NCBI GenBank assembly: GCA_027577595.1
Contig: JANBRJ010000048.1
Coordinates: forward strand, 62,001 to 126,000
Source: Coemansia sp. RSA 487
Lineage: Eukaryota > Kickxellomycota > Kickxellomycetes > Kickxellales > Kickxellaceae
DNA length: 64,000 nt
Direction of reading: 5' to 3'
Under the pieces are notes generated by a model, which was not told where the DNA came from, ran no database searches, and saw only the letters and a list, made by a program, of their open reading frames with translations. Made by a program: the position numbers and the translations under genes. Within the stretch, counting starts at the first letter, position 1, and each line of letters opens with the position of its first letter. Below are positions 10,527 through 19,923 of the stretch, one piece after another.

Positions 10527-11303
10527 TCAGGCGCATTGGCTGGCGGATGTTGCTGGGGACTGTTTGTGGAAACGCTGGTGCGCATCCATGGCCGGGTCAT
10601 CCATTTGCTTCAGCCTACCGATAGCATTGACCAAGAAGTTTCGCATCTGCTCCCTCGGATGCACCGCAGGCTGCTGGTCCGCCAAGTTGGTATCGCCGAG
10701 CGCATCGGCTTTCCTCAGGCGCGCAGCAATGTTTGTAAGGAACAGCTCGCGCGTGCGCTGCGGTGAAAGCTCGACGTGGTTGCTTCCATGGGCATCGCCG
10801 CCCAACGGGGATGTGGAGGAGGAAGGGGACGAGGAAGAGCCTATGCTGCCAGCGATGCGGTGCAGACTCTCGATGCGTCTGACCCTTTGTGGAGTGAAAT
10901 CCTGGTTTCGCATCCGGTTGGCGGTGAGCTTGTTTGCGCGGAACAGGATCTCGCCCAAGTCCACTTGCTTGGACGGCTGTCGTGGTGGTCGGAGCTGTGC
11001 ACATTGGCTGTCAAGCCGTCGGCGCCCCATCTGATCCAGCTGCGCGCATATAAAGTCGTCGCTGGTTCTGCGGCTGCTACCCCCACCGGAGGCAGGCAGG
11101 GGAGGTGGCGGCGCACTGGCTGCTTCGTACTCCAGCATGGTTGAGCTCACCCCACTGCTGGTGCGCTCGTCTTCTTCGTCAATGCTGCTGCTGTTCGCAG
11201 TACTTGTGCTTCGTGTGCTTTTTGAGTATTTGACAGGCGCTTTGCTTAAAACATGCTTTATGGATGCGGCCTTTTGCTGCTGATGCTCCTTGTACTTTTG
11301 CAT
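10527..11303 (-). CDS. unknown 258-aa protein, NQD/RRxES motif family (member 2)
   Basis: Not recognised. The N-terminal ~85 residues are disordered (Gln/Lys-rich, then Ser/Thr, then a proline run and glycines). Three degenerate units follow: NQDFTPQRVRRIESLHRI, VELSPQRTRELFLTNIAARL and VHPREQMRNFLVNAIGRL. All have the form [ST/H]P-[QR]-R-x(2-4)-hydrophobic helix-R-L. The first unit is close to the motif in the 146-aa protein at 7995-8435. No enzyme motif, signal or membrane segment. The proline-plus-basic/leucine repeats look more like binding motifs than a folded enzyme, which is inference only. Confidence 0.6.
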   Translation of the reverse strand: MQKYKEHQQQKAASIKHVLSKAPVKYSKSTRSTSTANSSSIDEEDERTSSGVSSTMLEYEAASAPPPPLPASGGGSSRRTSDDFICAQLDQMGRRRLDSQCAQLRPPRQPSKQVDLGEILFRANKLTANRMRNQDFTPQRVRRIESLHRIAGSIGSSSSPSSSTSPLGGDAHGSNHVELSPQRTRELFLTNIAARLRKADALGDTNLADQQPAVHPREQMRNFLVNAIGRLKQMDDPAMDAHQRFHKQSPATSASQCA

Positions 11304-12162
11304 TATAAAAATTATAGTATTTTGATGTGAGAATAAATAACAATAATAAAGTTTTTTTTTAGTAGCCAGCAGATATAGAAATAGAAGGAAATCGATTTGA
11401 TGAGCAGTTTAGGAAAGAAAAAAGTGCAAGTTTTAGGCGCTTTCGCAGAATAGGTAAACGAAAAAAAAGATATTTATAAAGCAAACAGTAAACAAACACA
11501 GAGACCATCAAAGAATGGCGCTCTGCTGTTGGGCTGTGGTCTTCGAATGAGAGCAGATAGAAGAGGGAGGATTGATGGGCAGGTGGTTCTTTATTTATTT
11601 ACTCGGAAAATAGGATTGACAACTTTAATCCAAGGTAGAGGAGAAAGGATCGCGCGTCTTTGGCTCCAACACGTGTTGGCTATTTTTGTTTTGGTGTTTT
11701 TTCTATAAATAAGGAATAATTCGAGTGTGAAGTGCATCAAATTATTGAACGATCTGCTGTGGGTTGTCATACTTGCTGTGTTCCCCCTCCCTCTGCCACA
11801 TTTATTGGGATCACAGCATTGTTTGAATTGTTTGGAACACTGGGATCCGCTGCAAAAAAACAAATAAAGGGTAAAGGCGCCATAACTTTTCGCACCAAAA
11901 GTTCCTAGATGGGAGATGCGCTTGTTCCCTGTTTTGTGGTCCACAGATACTAGCCGCTGTGCTGCTGATGTGCGAGTAGAAAAACTAGTAAATGCTGATT
12001 CGCGATGATTCGCTTGGATCAAGAAACTGTGATTACTCCACAAGCGAATATTTCAGTAAAAGCCTCTCGACTCTTTATCTCTTTTACTTTTATTTCAAAT
12101 GCTCTGCAACCTATTTTATTTTATTTATTTATTTAATTACTGACGCACAGTCCAATTTCAAA
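11304..12162. other. divergent promoter region, no gene seen
   Basis: 859 bp between the unknown gene (minus) and the aminopeptidase (plus). AT-rich with oligo-A/T tracts; nothing with coding character. An upstream in-frame ATG at 11992 exists, but the segment after it is T-rich and non-coding in character, so it is treated as leader. Confidence 0.45.
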
Positions 12163-13845
12163 ATGCTATCATTACAATTGCTTGGCAAGACATGCGGCGC
12201 ACTGGGCCTTTTGGCCAGCTCGGTTTCTCGGTCGCAGCCGCGCATGGCATTCAGCACGGGTAGAATCGTTAGAAGCAAGCAAGAAGCGATCAAGCACGGG
12301 CTAGTGGTTGGGATCTCGGGTGCACAGCACATGCTGTACGGGGCCGAAGCCACAGGATTGAGCACGGCGCAGCAGCAACAGATCGTGCGGCAAGTGAAAG
12401 CACTCGGGAACAAGACGCAGGCAGGCAGCGCACAGCTCGTGTTCCTAGAGGATCCTAGTAACGAAGGGAAGCACAGGCAAGTGGCTGTTGTCGGGCTGGG
12501 CGACAAAGTCACGGATGCAAAGTACACTGGCGAGATCGTGCGCACCGCCGTGGCCAACGGTGTGCGCCAGCTGTGTGGGCGCGGCAAGATCACCAATGTC
12601 GCTGTTGGCCCAATGCCCTGCCACCAGGCTTCGGCAGAGGGAGCCAAGCTGGCGCTCTACAAGTTTGATGCGTTCAAATCAAAGAACAACAGCGATGGTA
12701 CAGATGAAGCAGAATCCCCAGACGTGACGGTTACGCACATGGTGCAAGGCGAGTCGGCCGATGCTAGTAGCTGGAACGCCGGTGTCGTGTGTGCAGAGGC
12801 ACAGAACTTTGCGCGCGACCTGATGAACTCGCCGGCAAACTACATGACGCCCACGATCTTTGCCGACCGCGTCAAGACCGAGTTTGCAGGACTTTCGAAT
12901 GTCCAGGTCAACGTGTACGACAAGGCATGGGCCGAGACGCAGCGCATGGGCGGTCTGCTAGCGGTTTCGCGAGGATCGGATGAGCCCCTGCGATTTGTTG
13001 AGGTCATCTACACCGGCAAATCTGCAGGCTCGGACGTGCCGCTTGCGCTGGTCGGCAAGGGCATCACGTTCGATACCGGAGGCTACAGCCTCAAGCCCAG
13101 CCGCTTCATGGATATGATGAAGGGCGACATGGGCGGCGGCGCTACCGTTGTGGCCGCAATGCGCGCCATTGCTCAACTGCAGCTGCCTATAAACGTCGTT
13201 GCCACCGTCCCGCTGTGTGAAAACATGATCAGCGGCAACGCTACCAAAGTATCAGACGTCTACACTTCGCGCGCAGGCCTGACTGTCGAGGTCATGAACA
13301 CTGATGCCGAGGGCCGCATTGTTCTGGCTGATGCCCTGCACTACACGATAGAAAAACACAGTCCGCGCGCCATTGTCGATGTAGCTACGCTGACAGGCGC
13401 CATGGTCGTTGCTCTGGGCGAGCTCTACACTGGCGTATTCACCCCAAGTCCGCTGCTCTGGGACGCCATTTCGCAGGCCAGCGGATCCACCGACGAGCCC
13501 GTCTGGCGTATGCCGCTTCATGACCAGTGGGATGCCATGCTCAAGTCGCTTGTGGCCGATCTGTCGAACATTGGAAACAAATCCGAGGCTGGTGCATGTA
13601 CGGCTGCCGCATTCCTCCGCCAATTCGTTGCTGCCTCTGGAAAAACTAAACCGCTTGCCGACTCCTCCAGCGTTCTTCGCGACCAAAACAACGACGAGTC
13701 CATTCCTCGCTGGGCGCATCTAGATATTGCTGGCCCAATGGAGGCGTCCGCATCTTCTGGGTACCACCAGAAGGGCTTGTCCGGTCGCCCGACGCGCATG
13801 CTCATCGAGCTGGCACGGATCTTGTCCAAATCGCCACTCCCTTGA
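12163..13845 (+). CDS. M17 leucyl aminopeptidase
   Basis: 560 residues. The ATG at 12163 is chosen because it opens a helical, Arg/Ser-containing leader (MLSLQLLGKTCGALGLLASS) that looks like a mitochondrial presequence, with CAAAATG context. The N-terminal macro-like domain covers about 30-210 and the M17 catalytic domain about 240-555. Metal and active-site signatures are present: VGKGITFDTGGYSLKP, MMKGDMGGGA and NTDAEGRIVLADAL. M17 enzymes are di-zinc hexamers that release N-terminal leucine and other residues; some recycle Cys-Gly. Intact. It converges with the truncated kinase gene. Confidence 0.92.
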   Translation: MLSLQLLGKTCGALGLLASSVSRSQPRMAFSTGRIVRSKQEAIKHGLVVGISGAQHMLYGAEATGLSTAQQQQIVRQVKALGNKTQAGSAQLVFLEDPSNEGKHRQVAVVGLGDKVTDAKYTGEIVRTAVANGVRQLCGRGKITNVAVGPMPCHQASAEGAKLALYKFDAFKSKNNSDGTDEAESPDVTVTHMVQGESADASSWNAGVVCAEAQNFARDLMNSPANYMTPTIFADRVKTEFAGLSNVQVNVYDKAWAETQRMGGLLAVSRGSDEPLRFVEVIYTGKSAGSDVPLALVGKGITFDTGGYSLKPSRFMDMMKGDMGGGATVVAAMRAIAQLQLPINVVATVPLCENMISGNATKVSDVYTSRAGLTVEVMNTDAEGRIVLADALHYTIEKHSPRAIVDVATLTGAMVVALGELYTGVFTPSPLLWDAISQASGSTDEPVWRMPLHDQWDAMLKSLVADLSNIGNKSEAGACTAAAFLRQFVAASGKTKPLADSSSVLRDQNNDESIPRWAHLDIAGPMEASASSGYHQKGLSGRPTRMLIELARILSKSPLP

Positions 13846-13936
13846 TAGCGACCAAAATCATCCATGTCAACATCGTCTTATAGATAAAGTAGATAATGTT
13901 TTATTTGGCAGTGAAAATAAAAAAAAACCAAAGTTG

Positions 13937-14291
13937 CTAAACGCAAACACTCGTTCCCTTGAATGCATCCAGCAGCCGGTAGTAGTTCTTTTTCTTTGCC
14001 TCCTTAAACTCGGTGTCTGTGTCAAAGAGTGTAAAGCCAGAGTCTATGAAGACTGGCTGCCTATCTCCACCAGACTCGATGTTTCGGAGGAGTAGGTTTG
14101 CGCCGCGTACATCGCCGTGTGCAACTCCACGTTCGCAGATTGCACGGAGCGCCTTCTGGCATGCCTTCCTTTCAGCACTCGACAGCATCGTCAGAACCAG
14201 GCGCTGGTCCATTTCGGCAGGAGGCAAAAGTCCTCGCCCTCGATACACTCGATGACCGAGATTCCAACCAATTTCCCTTCAATAAGGCTAT
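13937..14291 (-). pseudogene. truncated fungal kinase-like gene (FunK1-type)
   Basis: Only the C-terminal part of a protein-kinase-like domain remains. The catalytic loop reads HGDVRGANLLLRN and the metal-binding strand VFIDSGFTLF; the tail ends at a TAG at 13937-13939. Upstream, kinase-like sequence (GISVIECIEGEDF) continues in a second frame around 14225-14275, so the reading frame is broken near 14236. The gene then stops at about 14291, where homology to the end of SEC23 begins, so the whole N-lobe is missing. The simplest reading is that the inverted duplication of SEC23 cut or replaced the 5' part of this gene. The HGDxRxxN pattern is common in fungal kinase-like families of unknown role. 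Confidence 0.65.
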
Positions 14292-14508
14292 GGCCATACT
14301 GGTCGACCGCATGTCGGTGCTGCGTTACGTCGTGTGCGGCCAGAACGGATCCCAGGCTCGCTTCTTGGCCGGCAAGCTGAATCCATTGACCTCATACAAT
14401 AACGCCAGTCAGTATGGCGGTGGTGGCGAGGCGGTACTGACCGATGATGTTAACCTCCACTCGTTCATCAAAGCCCTGAAAGAACTGGTTGTCAAGGGCA
14501 CTTCCTAA
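14292..14508 (+). pseudogene. duplicated 3' end of SEC23
   Basis: This encodes the last 71 residues of SEC23 (from about LVDRM to VVKGTS and the same TAA) on the opposite strand, as the outer part of an inverted repeat. It has no start region or promoter of its own and is fused to broken kinase sequence at about 14291. Ten base differences from the true SEC23 end all lie in 14292-14389; from 14390 on the two copies agree. Confidence 0.9.
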
Positions 14509-14852
14509 GCTCTTTTTGATATTAAAGATATTTATACGCTTAACGTTCTTTTTTTTTCGATAGTGGTCATTTTACAATTTATATGTGTAACCAGCTTACT
14601 CTCATATTTTTTACGTATACAAATGCACGCTGCATATATACATGTAACTGCATATATGGGTATTTTACACTTTGAGAGTTACACTTTGGATTACCGAATA
14701 ATTTGTTGTTTATTTACCCGAAAAACAGAGCATTTCCTTTTCTGGTATTTTGAATAGACTGCTTTTCCTTAGCGAATAAACATAAAAGTAAGAATCTATC
14801 CTTGGACGCAGTCTATTCCGCCCTATCCCCGTATATGCTAATGTGAAGACAG

Positions 14853-14890
14853 TTACTAAGCAACACCTAGTTTACTAAGCAACACCTAGT
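14853..14890 (+). repeat. two tandem 19-bp units
   Basis: Two exact copies of TTACTAAGCAACACCTAGT at 14853-14871 and 14872-14890. The mirror copy is at 15476-15513 in the right arm. Confidence 0.95.
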
Positions 14891-15125
14891 GTTTTGCTTG
14901 CGCGGCGCCACGTCACACTCGGAAAAAGTAATCATAGTCTAACTGCCAATGCTCTGCTGCTGCGTTTAAAGTGCAGCTTGCCAGTCGATAAACAAACTCT
15001 ATACATTGATCGAACTTACTATATGCTCTGTAAACCACTGGTAGGGAAATTGTCATGCCAGTTTTGAATATCCATCACAGGAATATGATATCATATTATT
15101 GATAAGCGATTTCTGCTATACTATA

Positions 15126-15330
15126 GACGCTAGGGCTGTTACGTAGGAGTATAATATATATTTAAAACAGAAACTAAGGATGACATGAGGAAACGGTATG
15201 AGTGTTAGGCTATTTTATAGCCGTACGCCACCAAGGATCATAACAACGTTCAGGAATCGCTTATCAATAATATGATATCATATTCCTGTGATGGATATTC
15301 AAAACTGGCATGACAATTTCCCTACCAGTG
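15126..15330 (+). repeat. interspersed repeat B, copy 1 (palindrome centre)
   Basis: The palindrome spacer (15116-15250) and the first part of the right arm match, with moderate divergence, the minus strand of 45142-44690. Shared blocks include GACGCTAGGGCTGTTA, GGAGTATAATATATATTT, CAGAAACTAAGGATGACATG and GTGTTAGGCTATTTTATAG. The TGTTA start, TATA-like box and length suggest a fragment of an old LTR-type element, but neither end nor a target duplication could be fixed, so the class is uncertain. The inverted-repeat breakpoint at 15115/15251 falls inside this repeat. Confidence 0.65.
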
Positions 15331-16074
15331 GTTTACAGAGCATATAGTAAGTTCGATCAATGTATAGAGTTTGTTTATCGACTGGCAAGCTGCACTTTAA
15401 ACGCAGCAGCAGAGCATTGGCAGTTAGACTATGATTACTTTTTCCGAGTGTGACGTGGCGCCGCGCAAGCAAAACACTAGGTGTTGCTTAGTAAACTAGG
15501 TGTTGCTTAGTAACTGTCTTCACATTAGCATATACGGGGATAGGGCGGAATAGACTGCGTCCAAGGATAGATTCTTACTTTTATGTTTATTCGCTAAGGA
15601 AAAGCAGTCTATTCAAAATACCAGAAAAGGAAATGCTCTGTTTTTCGGGTAAATAAACAACAAATTATTCGGTAATCCAAAGTGTAACTCTCAAAGTGTA
15701 AAATACCCATATATGCAGTTACATGTATATATGCAGCGTGCATTTGTATACGTAAAAAATATGAGAGTAAGCTGGTTACACATATAAATTGTAAAATGAC
15801 CACTATCGAAAAAAAAAGAACGTTAAGCGTATAAATATCTTTAATATCAAAAAGAGCTTAGGAAGTGCCCTTGACAACCAGTTCTTTCAGGGCTTTGATG
15901 AACGAGTGGAGGTTAACATCATCGGTCAGTACCGCCTCGCCACCACCGCCATACTGACTGGCGTTATTGTATGAGGTCGACGGGTTCAGTTTGCTGACCA
16001 AGAAGCGAGCCTGGGATCCGTTCTGGTCGCACACGACGTAACGCGGCACCGGCATGCGGTCGACCAGCATGGCC
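15251..16074. repeat. right arm of large inverted repeat
   Basis: The arm that contains the authentic SEC23 3' end (from 15858) and its downstream DNA. See 14292-15115 for the partner. It is probably the source copy, because SEC23 is continuous across 16074 while the left copy ends abruptly there. Confidence 0.95.
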
Positions 16075-18146
16075 TGGGCGTCATCGACGGGGGCCTCGAG
16101 CAGCAGCTTGAGGTTCTCGTACTCGGGCTGGTCATGGTAGCCGGCATTCCTCCACTCGGCAATGGTCTCTCCGTGCCAGATCAGGATGTGGAAGTACGTG
16201 TCGAGCAGCAGGATGACGTCCGGTTTCATCGACACCGAGTCCAAGTGCACAGGCGCAGGGGGTCCCTCGAATCCATACGACAGGAGCGGCGGCTGGATCA
16301 TGGTTAGCGAGTTGCTTGTGTCCTCGCGGAACAAGCAGTGGCGGTAGAAGGCGGTTTCGTCAGGCGAGCTGTTGAACACGTGCAGGAACTGCGAGCGCCT
16401 CAGGTAGTACATAAAGTGCGGGTACATTGAGAAGTTGTTGGGCAAGCGGAAGCTCGCCTGGTCGTCGCGCCGGTAGTCACCGAACTTCTGGCACAGGCGG
16501 ATCAACATGCGGTCGACCCAGTGCAGCACGCCAGCCAGCTCGTCGGCTTCGACCTTGAACACTGCAATGCGCGCCATCAAAACTGCCGCCGCCTCCTGGT
16601 CGAACGACGCAGGCACCTCAGGCGACGAGCCCTCGGCCCAGTTGCGTGCTATCGTCGTCACATGCATCCGGTACTGGCCGCTCGAGTGCTGGTACGTGGT
16701 GACGTACTGGATCAGACCCCTGCTGCCGGGCTGCAGTGCCTGGCTCTGCTGGTTGGCCACCTCAAAGTAGATGCCCACCGTGGTCTGCGGAGTGACTGCC
16801 GCCAGGCGCCATGCCGACGTGCTGCCAACTCCGATCTCGGTATCCGACACGATCGCTGTTTTCTTGTTGGCCGAGATGCCCGGCCCGATAAGACCGCATA
16901 CCTTGAGTTCCTTGGTCGTTTGCACCTCAAGTGTCGCGTTGAATCCCATGCGCAGCTGGTCCTGGTCGTCCTTGGCAAACACACGCTGGAATGACTGCTT
17001 GAAAATCGTCGTTACAAACGAGTCGGCAAGCACCATATGCCCACCCGTCCAGTTGACCAGGCACTTCATCTCTGCCAAACCCACTTGGTCCAGGCAGCCC
17101 GAGAAGATATCGACCGCGTGGCCAGCTGCCGCCGTGCGCTTCGCCAAGCCCTCGTAAAACTTGACAGCCTTGCGGTAGTACCTGCTCGTATCCTTTTCGA
17201 TGTCGTGGTGGCTGCGCATCGGCTCTCTGAGCTCGGGGCTGACAACCATGCCGGGGCCCTGGGTGGCCGGACCGCCGCAGAACATTATGATGCGTCCGCC
17301 GGCGTTGGGGAACGCCGACTCCATCATGCCTACGGCAACAGCTACCGCCGCACCCGTGCTACGCAGCGGGCGCTTCTCGTTGGGCACAGGCCATGGGTCG
17401 CGCTGCAGCTGCTCGAGGATGCTAGTCAGCGTGAACTCGCACTGCTCGACGGGCTGCACAAAACGGTCGGCACCATACGTCTGCTGCGGCGCGAACTGCC
17501 CAGGCTGCTGCTGCGCACCAGGCGGCTGGTTACGGATACCAGCCCCAATGCCCAGCATCTCCTGGATCTGCTTGACGTTGTAGTCCTTGGATCCACGGAA
17601 GACGTATGACTTGGGGCAGTCCTGGTGTCCAAGCTCATGGAGCTGCACCATTGTGCCGAACGTAATAAGGCCGACCAGAGCGTTGGGCGGCAAAAGCGAT
17701 AGCGCCAAGATAAGGCTGTCCTTGAGGGCCTTGAGCTCCTCCTCCTCAAGACAAGTGTCCACCACAAACATAAACACCGGCGGAATAGGAGACCTGCGGG
17801 ACAGCCCGTACTCGATGGTTGTAAACCGCGGGTGCAGCTCTGGCGGCAGGTTGTTTTGCGCAATATCCTTGTAATGGGGCGGGAACTGATTGCGCTGCAG
17901 ACAGAACGGGCAGATCCACAGCTTGCCGCGTACATCTATCTGGCAGTACGGATTGAGTACCGCGCGACAGGGTGCCTTGCACATAACGGGCTCATACATG
18001 ACTGGCGGGTAGTCGGGGCGGTCCTTGAGCAGCGTGTACAGTGTCGATACAGGAACGACACCGCGGGTGGCCTCGATTCGTGTGCTGGGGAGCACGTTCC
18101 ATGCACAGCGGACGCCGTCTTGGTCCTCGATGGCTTCGAAATCCAT
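15858..18146 (-). CDS. SEC23: COPII coat GTPase-activating protein Sec23
   Basis: Intronless, 762 residues. Starts [20 protein letters not shown]. In order: zinc finger ([13 protein letters not shown] ... WICPFCLQ, about 57-82), trunk domain with [19 protein letters not shown], beta-sandwich, helical domain, and C-terminal gelsolin-like domain. Sec23 pairs with Sec24 in the inner COPII coat and provides the arginine finger that activates Sar1 GTPase during ER vesicle budding. Length matches yeast Sec23 (768). A glutamine/proline insert lies in the trunk at about 208-220. Its last 72 codons and 3' flank are duplicated in inverted orientation next door. Confidence 0.98.
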   Translation of the reverse strand: MDFEAIEDQDGVRCAWNVLPSTRIEATRGVVPVSTLYTLLKDRPDYPPVMYEPVMCKAPCRAVLNPYCQIDVRGKLWICPFCLQRNQFPPHYKDIAQNNLPPELHPRFTTIEYGLSRRSPIPPVFMFVVDTCLEEEELKALKDSLILALSLLPPNALVGLITFGTMVQLHELGHQDCPKSYVFRGSKDYNVKQIQEMLGIGAGIRNQPPGAQQQPGQFAPQQTYGADRFVQPVEQCEFTLTSILEQLQRDPWPVPNEKRPLRSTGAAVAVAVGMMESAFPNAGGRIIMFCGGPATQGPGMVVSPELREPMRSHHDIEKDTSRYYRKAVKFYEGLAKRTAAAGHAVDIFSGCLDQVGLAEMKCLVNWTGGHMVLADSFVTTIFKQSFQRVFAKDDQDQLRMGFNATLEVQTTKELKVCGLIGPGISANKKTAIVSDTEIGVGSTSAWRLAAVTPQTTVGIYFEVANQQSQALQPGSRGLIQYVTTYQHSSGQYRMHVTTIARNWAEGSSPEVPASFDQEAAAVLMARIAVFKVEADELAGVLHWVDRMLIRLCQKFGDYRRDDQASFRLPNNFSMYPHFMYYLRRSQFLHVFNSSPDETAFYRHCLFREDTSNSLTMIQPPLLSYGFEGPPAPVHLDSVSMKPDVILLLDTYFHILIWHGETIAEWRNAGYHDQPEYENLKLLLEAPVDDAQAMLVDRMPVPRYVVCDQNGSQARFLVSKLNPSTSYNNASQYGGGGEAVLTDDVNLHSFIKALKELVVKGTS

Positions 18147-18861
18147 AGCAATGAAGTAGTCTTTTTCTTTTGTTGTCGGAGAAAGGATGCTATTTCCTGT
18201 TCCTTTTTTTTACTCTGCTGGACAAGTAGAACGCAAGATGAAACTGAACAAAGAAAAAATAACAGCAGATGACAAAGAGCGAAAGCAAAAGATGAATTTC
18301 AAAGATGAGCCAGATCTCTTCTCTTGTTCTTGCAAATTCGCTACATGTTTTGTGCATAAAAATCGAGCTGTGTCCTTTAACGTGTGTTTTAAAAGCATCT
18401 AGCTCTGGCGTGCTCCCATTGGCTGTGCGCATAATGCTGTAAACAGTAGGATATCAACGCGACACAGGGGACAGCGGGGTCGCCAAAGGCATGTTTGTCT
18501 TGTCTGGCTCTTTGGCTGTGTTTGCTGGTCAATGGGTGCAAGGACAAAGAAAGGGGTTTTTAAACACAAGGAGATGCCAGTACTCTCTTTTTCTCCCCGT
18601 TATCTCAATTTTCCATTCTTCTTTTTTGACCTCAAGGATCTTTTTTGAAGATTTTTTTCCCACATATCTCTTCTTTGAGCAAGAAAGAGTCGGATATCCG
18701 CCTGAGAGAGGAGCAATAACGACCAAAGTGACAATAAATTAGACAACTGACTCTTTTACATCTCTTATATTTGTATTTTTCGTTTCTTCCAGTGTATTAC
18801 CACGCACACACACAACTAGTTTTACCACACTCACGCAAACCTCCTCAAATAAAAAACAGAG
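18147..18861. promoter_or_regulatory. divergent SEC23/GPI11 promoter region
   Basis: 715 bp between two outward-facing genes. Pyrimidine-rich tracts (18580-18665, 18750-18790) lie upstream of GPI11. No gene and no confident factor site. Confidence 0.45.
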
Positions 18862-19698
18862 ATGAGTGCCAGAAAGTCAACAAAGCCCACTGAAAGCAGC
18901 AGCAGCAGCAGCAAAGACAATAGCAAGGAGGTAGGCCCACTGCCAGAACACAAAAAATATCCGCTCGAAGCTAATGGCATCGAGCTGATGCTGGGGGGAA
19001 TGGCCAACGCAATGTCGCTGGTGACACCGCGCAAGGGGCTCAACATCTACGACAACCCAGTAAAGTATCTGAGCGCCACAGCGTCTGTTCTGTTCGGATA
19101 CTATGCGATCCTCGCATTCGCCGACATCTACTGCTTCAAAGTCGCCCAAAGACCCAACCGTATAAGCGTGGCAAGGCGGCTAGGCAAGATCGCAACAATG
19201 GGCGCTGCAACGTTTGCAGCTTCGCTAGTCCTCATGAGCGTGTTCATCCTGTTTGGCGCGCCTGCCGGATCACAGCACATGGAGACGTTGATGGCTGCAA
19301 TCAATTTGGCACTGCTTGCCATTACGCCGGCGATCCTGACGCTTAAGCCCAGCGTGGGCGCATGGCAGCGTGCGCTGCTCTCGCTCGAGCCCAATAAGAC
19401 GATTCCGGAGAAGTGGGCTTCGGGTTTCTTCTGGTGCACCATGGTTACTACGTGGGCGGCAGCGTACTTTGTCCCGATGGACTGGGGACGTCCGTGGCAG
19501 CGCTGGCCAATCCCTATTGTTGGCGGCGCTTTCCTTGGCAACCTTATCAGTCTATTGTATGTGGCACTGCGTTGCCTCATTATCCCCATTGCGCGTGCCG
19601 ATTTCCAGGACTCAGAGAACGAGAAGCGCCAGCTGGCGCGTGAGATGGGCATCCCTGACTCCACAGCCGACTCGTATCTTTCGAAAAAGACAAAATGA
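18862..19698 (+). CDS. GPI11: GPI-anchor ethanolamine-phosphate transferase subunit PIG-F/Gpi11
   Basis: 278 residues. A polar Ser/Lys-rich N-terminus (18 residues, serine run encoded by AGC repeats) precedes about six hydrophobic segments. The PIG-F signature is in the C-terminal half: PMDWGRPWQRWPIPIVGGAF. The tail is charged and cytosolic-looking (SENEKRQLAREM, SKKTK). PIG-F/Gpi11 is an ER membrane protein that stabilises the two enzymes (PIG-O/Gpi13 and PIG-G/Gpi7) adding phosphoethanolamine to GPI mannoses. Somewhat longer than the yeast protein at the N-terminus. Confidence 0.88.
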   Translation: MSARKSTKPTESSSSSSKDNSKEVGPLPEHKKYPLEANGIELMLGGMANAMSLVTPRKGLNIYDNPVKYLSATASVLFGYYAILAFADIYCFKVAQRPNRISVARRLGKIATMGAATFAASLVLMSVFILFGAPAGSQHMETLMAAINLALLAITPAILTLKPSVGAWQRALLSLEPNKTIPEKWASGFFWCTMVTTWAAAYFVPMDWGRPWQRWPIPIVGGAFLGNLISLLYVALRCLIIPIARADFQDSENEKRQLAREMGIPDSTADSYLSKKTK

Positions 19699-19780
19699 GG
19701 ATCAGAAACCAAAGTGCTTGATCTCACGGCGATGCTATTGCTTTAGGTTTTAACATTTCGATAAAGCTTCTAGAGTTTTT

Positions 19781-19844
19781 GCTTGGGCTTTTTTTTTGCT
19801 TGGACTTTTTTTTTTTTGCTTGGACTTTTTTTTTTTTTTGCTTC
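19781..19844 (+). repeat. tandem GCTTGGAC-plus-T-tract repeat
   Basis: Three units of GCTTGG(G/A)C followed by 9 to 14 thymines, ending in GCTTCCC, just after the GPI11 stop. It lies in the convergent 3' region with the oxygenase gene. Probably slippage-prone simple sequence. Confidence 0.85.
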
Positions 19845-19923
19845 CCGCCCCTCTATGTATTAAAGAATCTGCCACAATGAACGATGCTTTTGAATAAACG
19901 GTTTTAGAGTAAGTGCAGTGCAA

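Larger units (their letters stand above)
14292..15115. repeat. left arm of large inverted repeat
   Basis: Pairs with 15251-16074: position n matches 30366-n, with no indels in 824 bp. The arm contains the SEC23 3' coding end, its 3' flank and about 600 bp of AT-rich DNA. An identical 64-codon open frame appears in both arms (14563-14757 and 15609-15803), but it is probably not a gene. By eye, the only mismatches in the arm proper are ten transitions in the outermost 98 bp. Confidence 0.95.

Noticed and set aside
11992-12162. Longer N-terminus for the aminopeptidase
   Set aside because: The extra residues come from T-rich leader DNA. The ATG at 12163 gives a credible mitochondrial presequence.
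15137-15540. Calling repeat B a complete LTR with an AGGGC target duplication
   Set aside because: AGGGC recurs at both places, but the right end would not be CA, and the other copies share sequence beyond the supposed left border.
14563-15803. Identical 64-codon frames in both palindrome arms as a duplicated gene
   Set aside because: They are identical only because the arms are. They sit in AT-rich 3' flank, with no domain or codon signal.
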